DNA of 64,000 nucleotides from Streptomyces celluloflavus (GTDB lineage: Bacteria; Actinomycetota; Actinomycetes; Streptomycetales; Streptomycetaceae): NCBI GenBank assembly GCA_000720995.1, contig JOEL01000006.1, positions 62,001 to 126,000 on the forward strand, given 5' to 3'. The position numbers were made by a program, and so were the translations under genes. The notes beneath the pieces were generated by a model, which was not told the DNA's origin, did no database searches, and saw nothing but the letters and a program-made list of their open reading frames with translations. Shown here piece by piece: positions 42,663 through 52,831 of the stretch. How positions within the stretch are numbered: the stretch's first letter is position 1; each line of letters begins with the position of its first letter.

Positions 42663-44624
42663 TCACATCTCCTTGGTCCGCGTACCGCCGGCCGCCGCGG
42701 CGGCCGGCGGGGCCGTGCGGCCGACGGTTCCGGTCCGCCGGCCCGGGGCGAGTCCGGCCAGCAGGCCCGCGACGATGGGCGGGCCGTTGCGGGTGAGGAC
42801 GGACTCCGCGTGGAACTGCACGGAGGCGAAGTGCGGCGCCCGCAGGGCGTGCACCTCGCCCGTGCGGCGGTCCCTGCTGACCTCGACCCGTGCCGCGTGG
42901 GGTCCCTCGACCACGTCGCGGGTGCTGTGGGCGACGAAGCTGTTGTAGAAACCGACGTGCTCCCGGCGGCCGAAGAGGTCGATCTCGCGCTGGAGCCCTT
43001 GGTTGGGTACCTCCTTGCGGACGACGTCGAGGCCGAGCAGCCTGCTGAGCACCTGGTGGCTCAGGCACACCGCGAGGAACGGCCACCGCCCGTCGAGGAG
43101 TGCGCGGATCGCGCCCTCCAAGTGCGCGATCTTCGGATCGGACGTGGCGCACGGGTCGCCGGGCCCCGGCCCCATGACGACGACGTCGTGGCCGGCGAAG
43201 GTGTACGGCTCGTCGAACCGGCGGGCCGTCACCTCCATGCCCATACTGCGCAGTTGCATCTCGATCATGGAGGTGAAGGTGTCCTCGGCATCGACCACGA
43301 GGACCCGCTGCCCGGCGAGCCGGTCCCGCGGCACGTCCGGCGCCACCTCGCCGTCCGCCAGCCAGAACCCGGCCAGCGCGTCGTTGCGGCTGCGCAGCGC
43401 CGCCCGCACCTCGGGATGGTCGCGGAACCCGGTGGGCGCGCGCCCCTCCAGGGCGGCGATGAGCCCGGCGGCCTTCGCCCGGGTCTCGGCCACCTCGGCG
43501 GCCGGCCGGGAATGGCGTACGAGGGTGGCGCCGACCCCGATGGCGACCCGGCCCGCGCGGTCGATGTCGGCGGTGCGGATCAGGATGGCGGAGTCCAGCG
43601 TCCGGCCGCCGCGCTCATCGCGGCCGATGAGCGCGGCGACACCGCTGTAGTAGCCGCGCCCCTCCGGCTCGTACCGGGCGATGACCCGGCAGGCGCTCTC
43701 CAGCGGACTGCCGGTGACGGTGGGCGCGAACAGCGTCTCGCGCAGGATGTCCTGCGGCTCGCGCCGGGTGCGGCCCTCGATGAAGTACTCGGTGTGCGCG
43801 AGCCGGGACATCTCCCGCAGATAGGGGCCGTCGACCCCGACGCCGTCGGAACAGACCCGGCTCATCATCTTCAGTTCCTCGTCGACCACCATGTACAGCT
43901 CGTCGGTCTCCTTGCGGTCGGCGAGGAAGTCCAGTACGCCGGGCAGGGTGGGGCCGCCGTCCGGGTAGCGGTAGGTGCCGCTGATCGGGTTCATCACCGC
44001 GGTTCCGCCGTGCAGGCTCACATGGCGTTCGGGCGAAGCACCGACGAAGGTGCGGTCGCCGGTGTGGATGAGGAAGACCCAGTACGCGGACGACTCGCGC
44101 TCCAGCAGGCGCCGGAAGAAGGAGAGCGCGCTGTGCAGGCCGTAGTCGCCGATCTCGGTGACGAAGGACCGCCTGATGACGAAGTTGGCCCCGAGCCCGG
44201 TGCCGATCTCGTCCGCGATCACCCGCTCCACGGTGTCCGCGTAGGCGTCGTCGGACACGTCGAAGTCCCCGCCGACAAGCCGGATTCCGGTGTCCGGGAC
44301 GCGGCGCAGGACCTCGGCGAGCGGCACCGCGGCCTGCTCCCGCACGGTCAGCGCGAGGAGCGGCGCGCCGTCGTCGGCGCAGGTGAAGCCGCGCTCGGCG
44401 ATCTGCCGGAAGGGCACGACCGCCAGCACCTCGTGGTACGGACCGGGCCGGTCCGGCGTGCGCGGCAGGGGCAGCTCGGCGAGCGAGGCGCACTCGCCCA
44501 CCTCGCCGAGGACCACGTCGACCAGGCCGCTCGCGCCGCTGACGGGGCGGTGCAGCAGGGCGCAGGGCCCGGGAGCGGCCGACAGGACGCGGCCGAGGGC
44601 GTCGGCCGGCGGTGCCCCGGTCAT
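42663..44624 (-). CDS. phzE: 2-Amino-2-deoxyisochorismate synthase (PhzE-like, TrpE-TrpG fusion)
   Basis: 653 residues. The N-terminal chorismate-binding domain ([40 protein letters not shown]-like region, [13 protein letters not shown]) is fused to a class I glutamine amidotransferase with triad Cys in LAVCLSHQ and His-Glu in [10 protein letters not shown]. PhzE-type enzymes aminate chorismate at C2 and keep the enolpyruvyl group, giving ADIC; the adjacent PhzD argues for this rather than anthranilate synthase. ATG has GGAGG seven bases upstream and overlaps the PhzD stop. Confidence 0.9.
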   Translation of the reverse strand: MTGAPPADALGRVLSAAPGPCALLHRPVSGASGLVDVVLGEVGECASLAELPLPRTPDRPGPYHEVLAVVPFRQIAERGFTCADDGAPLLALTVREQAAVPLAEVLRRVPDTGIRLVGGDFDVSDDAYADTVERVIADEIGTGLGANFVIRRSFVTEIGDYGLHSALSFFRRLLERESSAYWVFLIHTGDRTFVGASPERHVSLHGGTAVMNPISGTYRYPDGGPTLPGVLDFLADRKETDELYMVVDEELKMMSRVCSDGVGVDGPYLREMSRLAHTEYFIEGRTRREPQDILRETLFAPTVTGSPLESACRVIARYEPEGRGYYSGVAALIGRDERGGRTLDSAILIRTADIDRAGRVAIGVGATLVRHSRPAAEVAETRAKAAGLIAALEGRAPTGFRDHPEVRAALRSRNDALAGFWLADGEVAPDVPRDRLAGQRVLVVDAEDTFTSMIEMQLRSMGMEVTARRFDEPYTFAGHDVVVMGPGPGDPCATSDPKIAHLEGAIRALLDGRWPFLAVCLSHQVLSRLLGLDVVRKEVPNQGLQREIDLFGRREHVGFYNSFVAHSTRDVVEGPHAARVEVSRDRRTGEVHALRAPHFASVQFHAESVLTRNGPPIVAGLLAGLAPGRRTGTVGRTAPPAAAAAGGTRTKEM

Positions 44625-45244
44625 CCGAGCGCCTCCTTCGTGGTGAGGACCACGGCGCAGGTGCGGGAGGCGTGGTCGAGGGTCCTGCGGTGGTCGTCCT
44701 CGCTGAAGTCGGCGACGGCGTCGGCCACCAGGAAGGGCTGGATGTCGTGGGTGTACGCCTCCAGCGCGCTGGTCAGCACGCCGACGTGCGCGTACACCCC
44801 GCACACCACGAGCTGGTCGCGTCCGTGCCGGCGCATCCGCTCCAGCAGGTCGCTCTTGAAGAAGGCGCTGTAGCGCCACTTGGTGAACACCCAGTCGTCC
44901 TCGGCGGGGGTGAGGGGTTCGACGATCTCGCGGTCGGCGCGGCCGGCCCGCATCCCCTGGCCCCAGAAGTCGGCCAGCAGGCCGCGCTGCTCAGGTGTCA
45001 TATCGCCGGGCTGTGCCGTGTAGGCGATCGGCATACCGGCGCCGCGGCAGTGGGCGAGCAGGGCGCCGGTGTTGCGGACGAGTTCGGCGCGCAGGGCGTC
45101 GGGCAGTGGCCGCAGGAAGAACCGCTGCATGTCGTGGACGAGCAGGACGGCCCGCGCGGGATCGATCGTCCACCGCGGCACAGGGGCGGGCAGGTCCCCG
45201 CTGGCCGGCATCGGGTAGGGCTCGATGGGCGGGATGCTGGGCAT
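44621..45244 (-). CDS. phzD: Isochorismatase-family hydrolase PhzD
   Basis: 207 residues. Asp38 in [11 protein letters not shown] and Lys122 in [10 protein letters not shown] fall at exactly the catalytic residue numbers of PhzD, and GVYAHVGVL lacks the usual isochorismatase Cys, as PhzD does. It cleaves the enolpyruvyl ether of ADIC to trans-2,3-dihydro-3-hydroxyanthranilate plus pyruvate. ATG at 45244 has GAGAGGAG upstream. Stop overlaps the PhzE start (ATGA), so the two are made together. Confidence 0.93.
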   Translation of the reverse strand: MPSIPPIEPYPMPASGDLPAPVPRWTIDPARAVLLVHDMQRFFLRPLPDALRAELVRNTGALLAHCRGAGMPIAYTAQPGDMTPEQRGLLADFWGQGMRAGRADREIVEPLTPAEDDWVFTKWRYSAFFKSDLLERMRRHGRDQLVVCGVYAHVGVLTSALEAYTHDIQPFLVADAVADFSEDDHRRTLDHASRTCAVVLTTKEALG

Positions 45245-45353
45245 GGCGCTCCTCTCGGGGGTGGGGGGGGAGGGGACGGCGGCGCGGTGGACGTGCCGGG
45301 GCGGCCGGCCGGGACGGGCCCGCGGACGGCGCGCCGGACCGCCGGCGGAGCGT

Positions 45354-46124
45354 TCAGGCACCGAGGGTGGCTCCGCCGTCGACCGTCAGCTCGTGCAGGG
45401 TGATGTGCGACGCCTCGTCGGAGAGCAGGAAGAGCACGGCGTCGGCGATGTTCTCGGGCCGGGCGATCCGGCCCAGCGGGATGCCGAGCCGGTACGCCCC
45501 GGGGTTGCCCCGGAGTGTGGCCTCGCGGCCGGACTCGTCGTGCCACATCGAGGTGAGCATCGGGGTGTCGGTCGATCCGGGGGCGACCACGTTGCAGCGG
45601 ATGCCGTGCCCGGACAGTTCGATGCCGAGGGACTTGGTGAGCTGGACGGCGGCGGCCTTGGAGGCGGCGTAGGCGGCCATCTCGGCGCGCGGGGTGCGCG
45701 CCGCGTTGGAGGCCACGGTCACGATCGAGCCCGTGCCGCGCGGGATCATCCGCTCGGCCACCGCCCGGCACAGGTGGAAGACACCGGTGGTGTTGACCGC
45801 CAGGGTGTGGGCCCACTCCCGGTCGCCGAAGCCGACGACCGGACCCAGGTGCAGCACTCCGGCGGCGTTGACCAGGAAGTCGACCGCGCCCAGGCGCCGT
45901 TCGACCTCACCGACCAGGGTGTGCACGGCGGCGGCGTCGCTGACATCGGTGGGGAACGTGGTCACCCGCGAGGTGTCCGCGGTGCCCTCGGCCGCCCACT
46001 GCTCCAGTCGCGCCGCGTCGAGGTCGACCGCCGCGACGCGCACGCCGCGCTTGGCCAGGGCCGCGGCGACGGCGCCGCCGATCCCCCCGGCCGCTCCGGT
46101 GACGATGGCTGTCTTGTCCTGCAT
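45354..46124 (-). CDS. SDR dehydrogenase, EntA/DhbA-like (predicted 3-hydroxyanthranilate-forming)
   Basis: 256-residue short-chain dehydrogenase: [12 protein letters not shown] cofactor loop, NAAG, catalytic Ser in VTVASNAA and Tyr-x3-Lys in [28 protein letters not shown] and [17 protein letters not shown] match 2,3-dihydro-2,3-dihydroxybenzoate dehydrogenases. Placed next to PhzE/PhzD it most likely oxidises the dihydro-hydroxyanthranilate to aromatic 3-hydroxyanthranilate, a logic known from clusters that make this building block from chorismate. GAAAGGA upstream of ATG. Confidence 0.86.
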   Translation of the reverse strand: MQDKTAIVTGAAGGIGGAVAAALAKRGVRVAAVDLDAARLEQWAAEGTADTSRVTTFPTDVSDAAAVHTLVGEVERRLGAVDFLVNAAGVLHLGPVVGFGDREWAHTLAVNTTGVFHLCRAVAERMIPRGTGSIVTVASNAARTPRAEMAAYAASKAAAVQLTKSLGIELSGHGIRCNVVAPGSTDTPMLTSMWHDESGREATLRGNPGAYRLGIPLGRIARPENIADAVLFLLSDEASHITLHELTVDGGATLGA

Positions 46125-46260
46125 GGCCTTCCTTTCCGTGTCCTGTTCCGTCGCCCGTCGTGGGTCGTGGGTCGTGGTGGGACTGTGCCGTTCCGTCGGC
46201 CGCCGGCGCGGTCCCGTTCCGTCCGCCGTCGTGCGTCAGGGCCGCTCCCCGGTTCGCGCG

Positions 46261-47439
46261 TCAGGGCCGCCAGGCCGTCACGACGGACATCGCCTGGGCC
46301 GGGTTCAGCCGCGGGTCGCACACGCTGGTGTACGGGCCGGCCTCCCCGGCCCGCTCCAGGGCCGCCGCGTTCGCCACGCACTCCACGACGTCGTCGGGGG
46401 TGGTCTCCAGATGCAGTCCGCCGGCGACGCCGCCGGCCGCGCCCACGGCCTCCTGGAAGTCATGGATCTCCTGCCGGATCGTCTCGGTGTACCTCCTCTT
46501 GCGGCCGTCGCGCGCCGAGAAGGTGTTGCCGTGCATGGGGTCGGTGAGCCAGACCACCGGGTGGCCCTCGGCGCGGACGGCGGCAACGAGCGGGGGCAGC
46601 ACCCGGGCGGCCCGGTCCGCGCCGGTGCGGGCGATCAGGGTGAGCCGGCCCGGCTGCCGCATCGGGTCGAGCCGTTCGCACAGCGCCAGCAGTTCGTCGG
46701 TACCGGTGGTCGGGCCGACCTTGCAGGCCACCGGGTTGACCACTTCGGCCAGCATCGCCACGTGCGGGCCGTCGGCCTGGCGGGTGCGCTCCCCGATCCA
46801 CGGCAGATGTGTGGAGGCGAGCAGCAGCCGGCCGTCCTCGGTGCGGCGCAGCATGGGTATCTCGTAGTCGAGCAGCAGGGCCTCGTGGCTGGTCCACACC
46901 ACGGGCTCGCCGGGGGTGCGCCGGTTCTGCTCACCCCATCCGAGGTGGCCCATGATGTCGGCGGCGGCCATGTATCCGGTGAGCAGCCGCAGCGGGTCGG
47001 GGCGGCGGCTCTCCGGCAGCGGCTCCGGTGCGTTGACCATGTGGCCCCGGAACACCGGGAGTTCGCAGCCGTCCACCGTCTCGGTGGGGTTCGAGCGCGG
47101 CTTGCCGAACTGGCCGGCCATCCGGCCGATCCGCACCACGGGCCTGCCGGTGATCAGCTTGAGCGAGCCCGCCAGCATCTCCAGTACGGCGGACTTGCGG
47201 GCGACGTGGCCCGGTGTGCACTCGGCCGGGTCCTCGGCGCAGTCGCCGGCCTGGATCACCTGCGCCTCCCCCGCCGCCACACGGGCCAGCAGGGAGCGCA
47301 GGAGCGCGACGTCCGCGGCCCGTACCAGGGCGGGGCGCTGGGCGATCTCCCTGCGCACACGGGTCAGCTGGGCCGGTTCCTCCCAGGGCGGCTGTTGCCT
47401 GGCCTCCTCGTAGCGGAGGTCGAGCAGGGTGATGTCCAC
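46261..47439 (-). CDS. 3-Deoxy-7-phosphoheptulonate (DAHP) synthase, class II (PhzC-type)
   Basis: 392 residues. Class II DAHP synthase blocks: [51 protein letters not shown] and [10 protein letters not shown]. It condenses phosphoenolpyruvate and erythrose 4-phosphate, the first step to chorismate. A cluster copy, shorter than housekeeping plant-type enzymes, usually escapes feedback control and boosts precursor. The GTG at 47439 is chosen for AGAGGAAG six bases upstream. The stop lies in one of two copies of a 13-bp direct repeat GCGTCAGGGCCGC (about 46233 and 46258). Confidence 0.94.
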   Translation of the reverse strand: MDITLLDLRYEEARQQPPWEEPAQLTRVRREIAQRPALVRAADVALLRSLLARVAAGEAQVIQAGDCAEDPAECTPGHVARKSAVLEMLAGSLKLITGRPVVRIGRMAGQFGKPRSNPTETVDGCELPVFRGHMVNAPEPLPESRRPDPLRLLTGYMAAADIMGHLGWGEQNRRTPGEPVVWTSHEALLLDYEIPMLRRTEDGRLLLASTHLPWIGERTRQADGPHVAMLAEVVNPVACKVGPTTGTDELLALCERLDPMRQPGRLTLIARTGADRAARVLPPLVAAVRAEGHPVVWLTDPMHGNTFSARDGRKRRYTETIRQEIHDFQEAVGAAGGVAGGLHLETTPDDVVECVANAAALERAGEAGPYTSVCDPRLNPAQAMSVVTAWRP

Positions 47440-47492
47440 CGTCTTCCTCTCCCCTTGCGGGCCTGGTGCGCGTGCGGCTGGACGGAGGGGTG

Positions 47493-48245
47493 TCACGGGA
47501 CGAGTCCGCCGTCGACGCCGAATACCTGTCCGGTGATGTAGGAGGCGCGGTCGGAGACGAGGAAGGCGACCAGGCTCGCGACGTCCTCCGGGACCCCGAA
47601 CCGGGCGAGCGGTATCCGGCTCCTTATCCGGTCGCATGCCGTGTCGTCGAGGTCCGCCGTCATGTCCGTGGTGATGAAGCCCGGGGCCACGACGTTGGCG
47701 CGTACGCCGTAGCGTCCGCACTCCTTGGCCAGGGCCCGGGTGAAGCCGATGATCCCGGCCTTGGACGCCGAGTAGTTGGTCTGGCCGGCGTTGCCGTGCA
47801 CACCCGCGACGGAGGAGAGGGTGACGATGCTGCCCGCCTTGCGGCGCATCATGGAGAAGATCACGGCGCGGCAGATCGCGTAGGTGCCGTCCAGGTTGGT
47901 GGAGAGCACGTCGTGCCACTCGTCGTCGTCCATCAGGGCGAGCGGGCGGTCGCGGGCGATGCCCGCGGCGCTGACGAGGGTCCGTACGGGGCCGAGCCGC
48001 TGCTCGGTCTCCGCCACGAACTCCCGGGCGCTGCCCGGCTCGCACAGGTCGGCGGCGCGGCTGTGCACACGGGCGCCGGCCGCCGCCGCCAGTTCCGCCG
48101 TCTCCTTGGCGGCGGCCTCGTTCGAGCGGTAGCAGAAGGCGATGTCGTGGCCCTCGTGGGCGAGCCGTGCCACGACGGCCCGCCCGATGCCCCGGGAGCC
48201 GCCGGTGACCAGTGCCACCGGCCGGCCGTCGGCCGGCGCGCTCAT
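47493..48245 (-). CDS. fabG: 3-Oxoacyl-ACP reductase (FabG-like)
   Basis: 250-residue SDR with [15 protein letters not shown] variant SAAGIAR, Ser in [17 protein letters not shown] and [11 protein letters not shown]-terminal [11 protein letters not shown]: a textbook FabG that reduces beta-ketoacyl-ACP with NADPH. Its start overlaps the ACP stop by four bases (ATGA), so the ACP is probably its substrate carrier. Together with the ketosynthase and FabI it implies at least one extension and reduction cycle. Confidence 0.92.
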   Translation of the reverse strand: MSAPADGRPVALVTGGSRGIGRAVVARLAHEGHDIAFCYRSNEAAAKETAELAAAAGARVHSRAADLCEPGSAREFVAETEQRLGPVRTLVSAAGIARDRPLALMDDDEWHDVLSTNLDGTYAICRAVIFSMMRRKAGSIVTLSSVAGVHGNAGQTNYSASKAGIIGFTRALAKECGRYGVRANVVAPGFITTDMTADLDDTACDRIRSRIPLARFGVPEDVASLVAFLVSDRASYITGQVFGVDGGLVP

Positions 48246-48523
48246 GCCGCCGCGAGCTTCCGCCGGACCAGCTCGCGGACGCTCAGCAGGGTGGTGACGG
48301 TCTTGAACTCGTCGTCCGAGAGGACGACGCCGTAGCGGTCCTCCAGCCGGGTGGTGATCTCCAGTGCGGTGAGGGAGTCGACACCGAGGTCCTCCGCGAA
48401 GTGCGCGTCGTCGGTGACCTCCTCGGGCGGCAGCTCGAAGGTGACGGCCATCAGGCTGCGCAGTTCTTCCAGGTCGACGGAGTCGGGGGTGCTGTGGGAC
48501 ACGGTGCTGTTCCTTTCGGTCAT
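48242..48523 (-). CDS. Acyl carrier protein
   Basis: 93 residues. The 4'-phosphopantetheine site is Ser50 in EDLGVDSLTALE; acidic helices II and III follow (EITTRLEDRYGVVLSDDEF). Carries the growing acyl or aroyl chain for the cluster ketosynthases and reductases. GGAA before ATG. Coupled by overlap to FabG. Confidence 0.92.
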   Translation of the reverse strand: MTERNSTVSHSTPDSVDLEELRSLMAVTFELPPEEVTDDAHFAEDLGVDSLTALEITTRLEDRYGVVLSDDEFKTVTTLLSVRELVRRKLAAA

Positions 48524-48556
48524 TCGCCTCGCCCGAGGTCGCTCGGGCCGCTCGGA

Positions 48557-49582
48557 TCAGGGGGATCGCTCGGGTCGTTCAGGTCGTCCGGACCGCTCGG
48601 ACCACTCGGCCGGGGAGGCGGGGGAATCGGAGGTGGTGGCCGGCGGCAGCAGGGTCAGCGCGGCGGAGACGTCCGCGGCGCAAACCGTGGCGAGCGCCGC
48701 GCCCCCGCCGCCGGCGTCGAAGTGGGCAACCGCCGCCGCGCACTGCAGGACACCGAGAGCGCCGCCGCACTCCCCCAGTCCGTCCGCCAGGGCCACCGGC
48801 CGTACCGAGGTGCCCAGGTGTGCGGGGCGCGTCTCGCGGGCCCCGGTCAGCCAGAGCCCGATGCCGGGGGCCGCGGAGCCGGCGGCCGTGCGCAGCACCT
48901 CGTCGTGGTCCCGGCCGCGGTGCAGGCCGTGCCAGTGTGCGCGGACGCGGCCCGCGCGGTCCGCGGCGTGCGCGGCGGACTCCAGGACGACGGTGGCGGC
49001 GCCGTCGACGGTGCGGGTGCCCAGCAGCTTGTGCACGACGTCGTTGGCCGGTTCGACGCCGGTGACGACAACGGTGTCGGCTCGGTCGGCGGCGATCAGG
49101 TTGCGGCCCCAGTACAGCGCGTCGAGGCCGCTCGTCGCCCCGTTGCACAGGGTCACCGCGGGGCCGTGCAGGCCGTGGCCGGCCGCGATCCAGCCGGCGA
49201 TGGCGCTGGTGGAGGTGTGCGGCAGGCCCATCGCGGAGATTGCCCGCGAGGTCTGCCGCGCCGCGATGTCCACGTACGCGCAGACGCTGTCGTAGTTCCC
49301 GGTGTTGGAGCTGACGACCACCGCGGTGCGGGTACCGTCCAGCGCCGGACCGCCGGCGCCGAGCAGTCCCGCGTCCCGCAGGGCCGGTTCCACCGAGCGG
49401 AGGGCGAGCCGGGTCGCCCGGTCCTTGTGCCGCAGGTCACGGCCCTTGAGCCCGGTCTCCGGGTCGAAGCCCGCGCCGCCGGCGGGGGCGCCCAGCAGGT
49501 CGCCGGGTCCCGTGAGGCCGGGGACCGCGAGTCCGGCCCCGGTCACCACCACGGCGGTGCGCGCCCTCGGTTCGCCGCTCAT
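48557..49582 (-). CDS. Ketosynthase-like protein lacking catalytic histidines (chain-length-factor-like)
   Basis: 341 residues with the thiolase fold of beta-ketoacyl synthases. A Cys is retained at the nucleophile position (Cys146 in AVTLCNGATSGLDAL), but the usual HGTGT segment is absent and the second His site reads GECGGALGVL instead of GHxxGAAG. It should therefore not condense on its own and probably pairs with the downstream full ketosynthase, as chain-length factors do; classical ones replace the Cys by Gln, which this does not. ATG has GGGAGGG upstream. Confidence 0.8.
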   Translation of the reverse strand: MSGEPRARTAVVVTGAGLAVPGLTGPGDLLGAPAGGAGFDPETGLKGRDLRHKDRATRLALRSVEPALRDAGLLGAGGPALDGTRTAVVVSSNTGNYDSVCAYVDIAARQTSRAISAMGLPHTSTSAIAGWIAAGHGLHGPAVTLCNGATSGLDALYWGRNLIAADRADTVVVTGVEPANDVVHKLLGTRTVDGAATVVLESAAHAADRAGRVRAHWHGLHRGRDHDEVLRTAAGSAAPGIGLWLTGARETRPAHLGTSVRPVALADGLGECGGALGVLQCAAAVAHFDAGGGGAALATVCAADVSAALTLLPPATTSDSPASPAEWSERSGRPERPERSP

Positions 49583-49679
49583 CGGCGGACCCTCCCTTCT
49601 GCCGCCCTCACGAGTGGGGTCGTGTCCTCTCGGTCCCGGTCGAAGCGCCTCTGGCTGCATAGGGGCTGGCTCAGGGAAC

Positions 49680-50801
49680 TCATGCCTTCTCCACCACCGC
49701 CACGGCGTTGATCCCGCCGAATCCGAACGCGTTGACCTGGGCGAGGCCGATCGACGCGGGCCGGCTCGCGTCCCGCACCAGGCGCAGCCCGGCGGCCTCG
49801 TCGATCGGCTCCCGCAGGCCGATCACCGGCGGTACGGCGCCGTACCGCATGCTCAGTACGGCGGTCAGCAGGCTGAGCAGCCCGGAGCCGCCGAGGGTGT
49901 GCCCCACCCCGGACTTGACGGCGGTCATCAGCGGACCCGGGCCTTCGGCGAAGACCTCGGACATGACGGCCGCCTCGGTCTCGTCATTGCGGGCGGTGCC
50001 GGTGCCGTGCAGCATGACCAGTTCGATGTCGCGGGGTGTCACACCGGCCCGCCGGTGGGCCTCGCGCACGGCCGCGGTGATGCCCTCGGGGTCGGGGGCG
50101 GTGGGATGGGCCGCGTCGCAGTTGAGTCCGACCGAGCGCAGTCTGGCCACCGCCCGGCCCGTGCCCGCGCGGCGCAGCACGGCGGCGACGGCGCCCTCGC
50201 CCATGACCATGCCCCGGTGCCCGCGGTCGAAGGGCCGGGCCGCGTCGGGCACCAGAGTCTGGGCACGGTCCATGGCCGCGAAGGTGGATTCGGCGATGGA
50301 GTCGGTGCCCGCCACCACGACGGTGTCGGCCTGCCCCAGTTCGATCATGTCGGCGGCCAGGCCGAGCGCGTAGAGGGAGGCGGCGCAGGCGTTGGCGAAG
50401 GTGTAGGAGGTCGTGGCGGCGAAGCGCTCGCGCAGCGCCATCCCGAAGTCCAGCCGCTCCACGGGCACCTTGGGCCCGCCCCGCCACCACAGTTCCACGC
50501 TGCGCTGTTCGCGCAGGGTCGTGCCCACCAGTACCGGTACCTCGTCGAGGTCCTCGTCGAGTCCGGCGTCCGCCAGCGCCTGCGCCACGGCCGACAGGAG
50601 CCAGCCGGTGGCCCGCAGCGGCCGGTCCCCGCCGGGGCCCCGGTCGTCGACCTCGTAGGCGTGGTGCGCCCGGTAGTTGGCCGTGTCGAAGACCCGGACG
50701 GGCGCCAGCCCGTCGCGTCCCGCGCACAGCGCGTCGTAGGTGGTGCGGGCGTCGCCGCCGACGCAGCTGACGATGCCGATCCCCGCTATGTCCCAGCTCA
50801 T
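49680..50801 (-). CDS. Beta-ketoacyl-ACP synthase (type II KS)
   Basis: 373 residues with the complete condensing set: Cys139 in FANACAASLYAL, His265 in LHGTGTARND, Lys296 and His301 in AVKSGVGHTLGGSG, and the terminal NAFGFGGINA. It performs decarboxylative Claisen condensation between an acyl-ACP and malonyl-ACP. ATG overlaps the stop of the ACP-adenylation gene (ATGA), implying that the loaded aroyl unit is handed directly to this KS. Confidence 0.92.
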   Translation of the reverse strand: MSWDIAGIGIVSCVGGDARTTYDALCAGRDGLAPVRVFDTANYRAHHAYEVDDRGPGGDRPLRATGWLLSAVAQALADAGLDEDLDEVPVLVGTTLREQRSVELWWRGGPKVPVERLDFGMALRERFAATTSYTFANACAASLYALGLAADMIELGQADTVVVAGTDSIAESTFAAMDRAQTLVPDAARPFDRGHRGMVMGEGAVAAVLRRAGTGRAVARLRSVGLNCDAAHPTAPDPEGITAAVREAHRRAGVTPRDIELVMLHGTGTARNDETEAAVMSEVFAEGPGPLMTAVKSGVGHTLGGSGLLSLLTAVLSMRYGAVPPVIGLREPIDEAAGLRLVRDASRPASIGLAQVNAFGFGGINAVAVVEKA

Positions 50802-52633
50802 GTCCGGGCCACCCGTCCGCGCAGGATGTGCGCCGCCACCTTGCCGCTGCCGGTGACGGGCAGTTCGGTGAAGAGCGCCACCCGCGAGGGCCGTTTGTGG
50901 GCGGGCAGCTGGCGCCGTGCGGCGGCGATCACCTGCCGGCGCACCCGTACGGGGTCGCTCCCTTCGGCGGGCTGCACACAGGCGACCGCCTCCTCCAGGC
51001 CCTCGGGGTCGCGGCCGGAGACGACCGCGCAGGCCGCGACGCCGTCGACCCCGCGCACCACGGTCTCGATCTCGGCCGGGACCACCTTGTAGCCGCCGAT
51101 GTTGAGGATGTCGTCGGCGCGGCACAGATAGTCGAACGAACCGTCCTCGGCCTTGCGCACCAGGTCGCCGGTGTAGGCGCCGCCGTCGGCGAACGCGGCA
51201 CGGTCGGCCTCCTGGCGCCCGACGTAGCCGAGCGCCACGGTCGGTCCGGCGATGTGGAGCCTACCTTCCTGTCCGTCGGGCAGTTCGCGGCCCGTGTCGT
51301 CGCGGACCGTGGCGCGGACCCCGGGGGCGGGTCGTCCGAGCGATCCGGTGGTCGTTCCGTCGGCGGGCGTGAGGAGGACGACGTGCATGAGTTCGGTGGC
51401 GCCGAAGCAGTTCACCAGGGCGGCCCCGAAGGCGGCGCGGATGCGCTCGGCCAGGGGGCGCGGGCAGTTCTCGCCCGCCGTTGTGCACAGGCGCACCGTG
51501 TCGTGGCCGGCCTCGGCGAACCCGGGCAGCGCCAGCAGCGCCGCGTACAGCCGGGGCACGGAGCAGAAGACGCTGGGCCGGTACCGGTCGAGCGCGGCCG
51601 CCACGACGTACGGGTCCACCGCCCCGCGGATCAGGGCCGCGCTCGCGCCGGCCGCGAGGACGCACAGCACCGCGTTGCCGAAGCCGTAGCCGAAGGACAG
51701 CCGGGCCGTCGTCAGCAGCACGTCGTCGGGGCGCAGGTCCAGTGCCCTGCCGAAGCCCTCGACCATCGCCACCAGAGCGCCCGCCGAGTGGCGCACGCCC
51801 TTGGGCGCTCCGGTGCTGCCCGAGGTGTACTGCACGAGTGCCTCGTCGCCGGCGGGCCAGCGGAAGGGGGCGGCCGGTCCCTCGGACGGCGCCGGGCCGT
51901 CCGCGGTGCGGCTCTTGGCGAGTTCCCGGCGGAGGTCCTCGCCGTCGGTACGCGCGCAGGCGGCCAGCACGGTGTGCAGGGCCGCCCGCTTGGCGTCGCC
52001 GCCGTCCACGTGGACCACCCGGGCGCCGCAGTCGTCCACCGCGAAGGCGATGGCACGGTCGTCGAGGAGCGGGCTCACCACGACGGGTACCGATCCGTTC
52101 CACCAGTGTCCGAGGACGGCGGCCACGGACGCGACGGAGTCCTCCGTGACCACCACGCCCCGCTCGCCGGGCCGCACGCCGAGCCGGTACAGCGTGCCGG
52201 CGTAGGAGCGGGCCGCCTCGTACAGGGCGGCGTACGAGACACGGCCGACGTCGGGATCGGTGCAGGCGGTCGCTCCCCCGCCGTCCGCCGCGACACGGTG
52301 GTGCACCAGCCGGCCGACCAGATCGCAGGCGTCGTGCGCGTGGTCCGCTCGGTGCGCGTCGCCGGCCTCGGGTGCGGCAGGCGCGCCCGCTTCGCGGGAG
52401 CCGAGCGCGGCGAGCGCGTCCGAGACGGATCCGATGGCGGCCGCGGTCCGCGGCGCGAAGGCGGTGCCGAAGCCCTCCTGAATGCGCGTGATGGCCTCGA
52501 CCTTTTCCAGTGAGGTCATCCCGAGTTCATCGACCCAGCGGTCGGTCTCGCCGACTTCGGACGGTTCCAATTCCATCACCTGTGCCACGATCTCGCGCAG
52601 CAAATCACGTGCGATGGTTCTTTGCGCGGTCAC
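50798..52633 (-). CDS. ACP-adenylation didomain protein (aryl acid loading)
   Basis: 611 residues. Residues 1-85 form a carrier domain with Ser41 in DELGMTSLEKVEAI; a linker leads to an adenylate-forming domain with YTSGSTGAPKGVRHS, FGATE, YTGDLVRK, RADDILNIGGYKVVPAEIE and the C-terminal Lys in VTGSGKVAAH. The benzoate-CoA-ligase-like pattern suits activation of an aromatic acid, here probably 3-hydroxyanthranilate, and self-loading onto its own carrier. GTG at 52633 with AAGGGAA upstream. First gene of the minus-strand operon, facing the second ligase across 198 bp. Confidence 0.9.
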   Translation of the reverse strand: MTAQRTIARDLLREIVAQVMELEPSEVGETDRWVDELGMTSLEKVEAITRIQEGFGTAFAPRTAAAIGSVSDALAALGSREAGAPAAPEAGDAHRADHAHDACDLVGRLVHHRVAADGGGATACTDPDVGRVSYAALYEAARSYAGTLYRLGVRPGERGVVVTEDSVASVAAVLGHWWNGSVPVVVSPLLDDRAIAFAVDDCGARVVHVDGGDAKRAALHTVLAACARTDGEDLRRELAKSRTADGPAPSEGPAAPFRWPAGDEALVQYTSGSTGAPKGVRHSAGALVAMVEGFGRALDLRPDDVLLTTARLSFGYGFGNAVLCVLAAGASAALIRGAVDPYVVAAALDRYRPSVFCSVPRLYAALLALPGFAEAGHDTVRLCTTAGENCPRPLAERIRAAFGAALVNCFGATELMHVVLLTPADGTTTGSLGRPAPGVRATVRDDTGRELPDGQEGRLHIAGPTVALGYVGRQEADRAAFADGGAYTGDLVRKAEDGSFDYLCRADDILNIGGYKVVPAEIETVVRGVDGVAACAVVSGRDPEGLEEAVACVQPAEGSDPVRVRRQVIAAARRQLPAHKRPSRVALFTELPVTGSGKVAAHILRGRVART

Positions 52634-52831
52634 TGGTGGATTCCCTTTCTGTCGGTGCCGCGACACTATCCCGGCGCCCTGCGCCCCGGTACCGCGCAAT
52701 CGAGTAGGGAGCAGCGGCAATCCATCTACTTATTCGAGTAGTTCCGGCGGCAACAGTCCACGGTTTACCGTCGTCGCAGACGTGACACACCCCTCGGGGC
52801 CCCGCACCGCATCAACCAAGGCCAGGTGGAC
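52634..52831. promoter_or_regulatory. Divergent cluster promoter with TCGAGTA repeats (candidate SARP site)
   Basis: TCGAGTA occurs at 52700-52706 and 52734-52740; the second is part of a palindrome CTACTTATTCGAGTAG (52726-52741). TCGAG-type heptamers are the usual SARP recognition repeats, although the 34-bp distance (about three helical turns) is longer than the common 11 or 22. The region separates the two main operons of the cluster, so one bound activator could serve both. Confidence 0.5.

Noticed and set aside
42597-44873. 758-codon plus-strand ORF opposite phzE
   Set aside because: Antisense shadow of a GC-rich gene: no family motifs, low-complexity Gly/Arg/Val composition, whereas the minus strand encodes a complete TrpE-TrpG fusion.
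42663-46124. Phenazine biosynthesis cluster
   Set aside because: PhzC/D/E-like genes are present but phzF, phzB and phzG are absent, and the SDR plus PKS-type genes point to 3-hydroxyanthranilate instead.
44621-46124. 2,3-dihydroxybenzoate (catechol siderophore) pathway
   Set aside because: The hydrolase has PhzD features (no Cys at the isochorismatase site) and the first enzyme carries a glutaminase domain; no siderophore NRPS is nearby.
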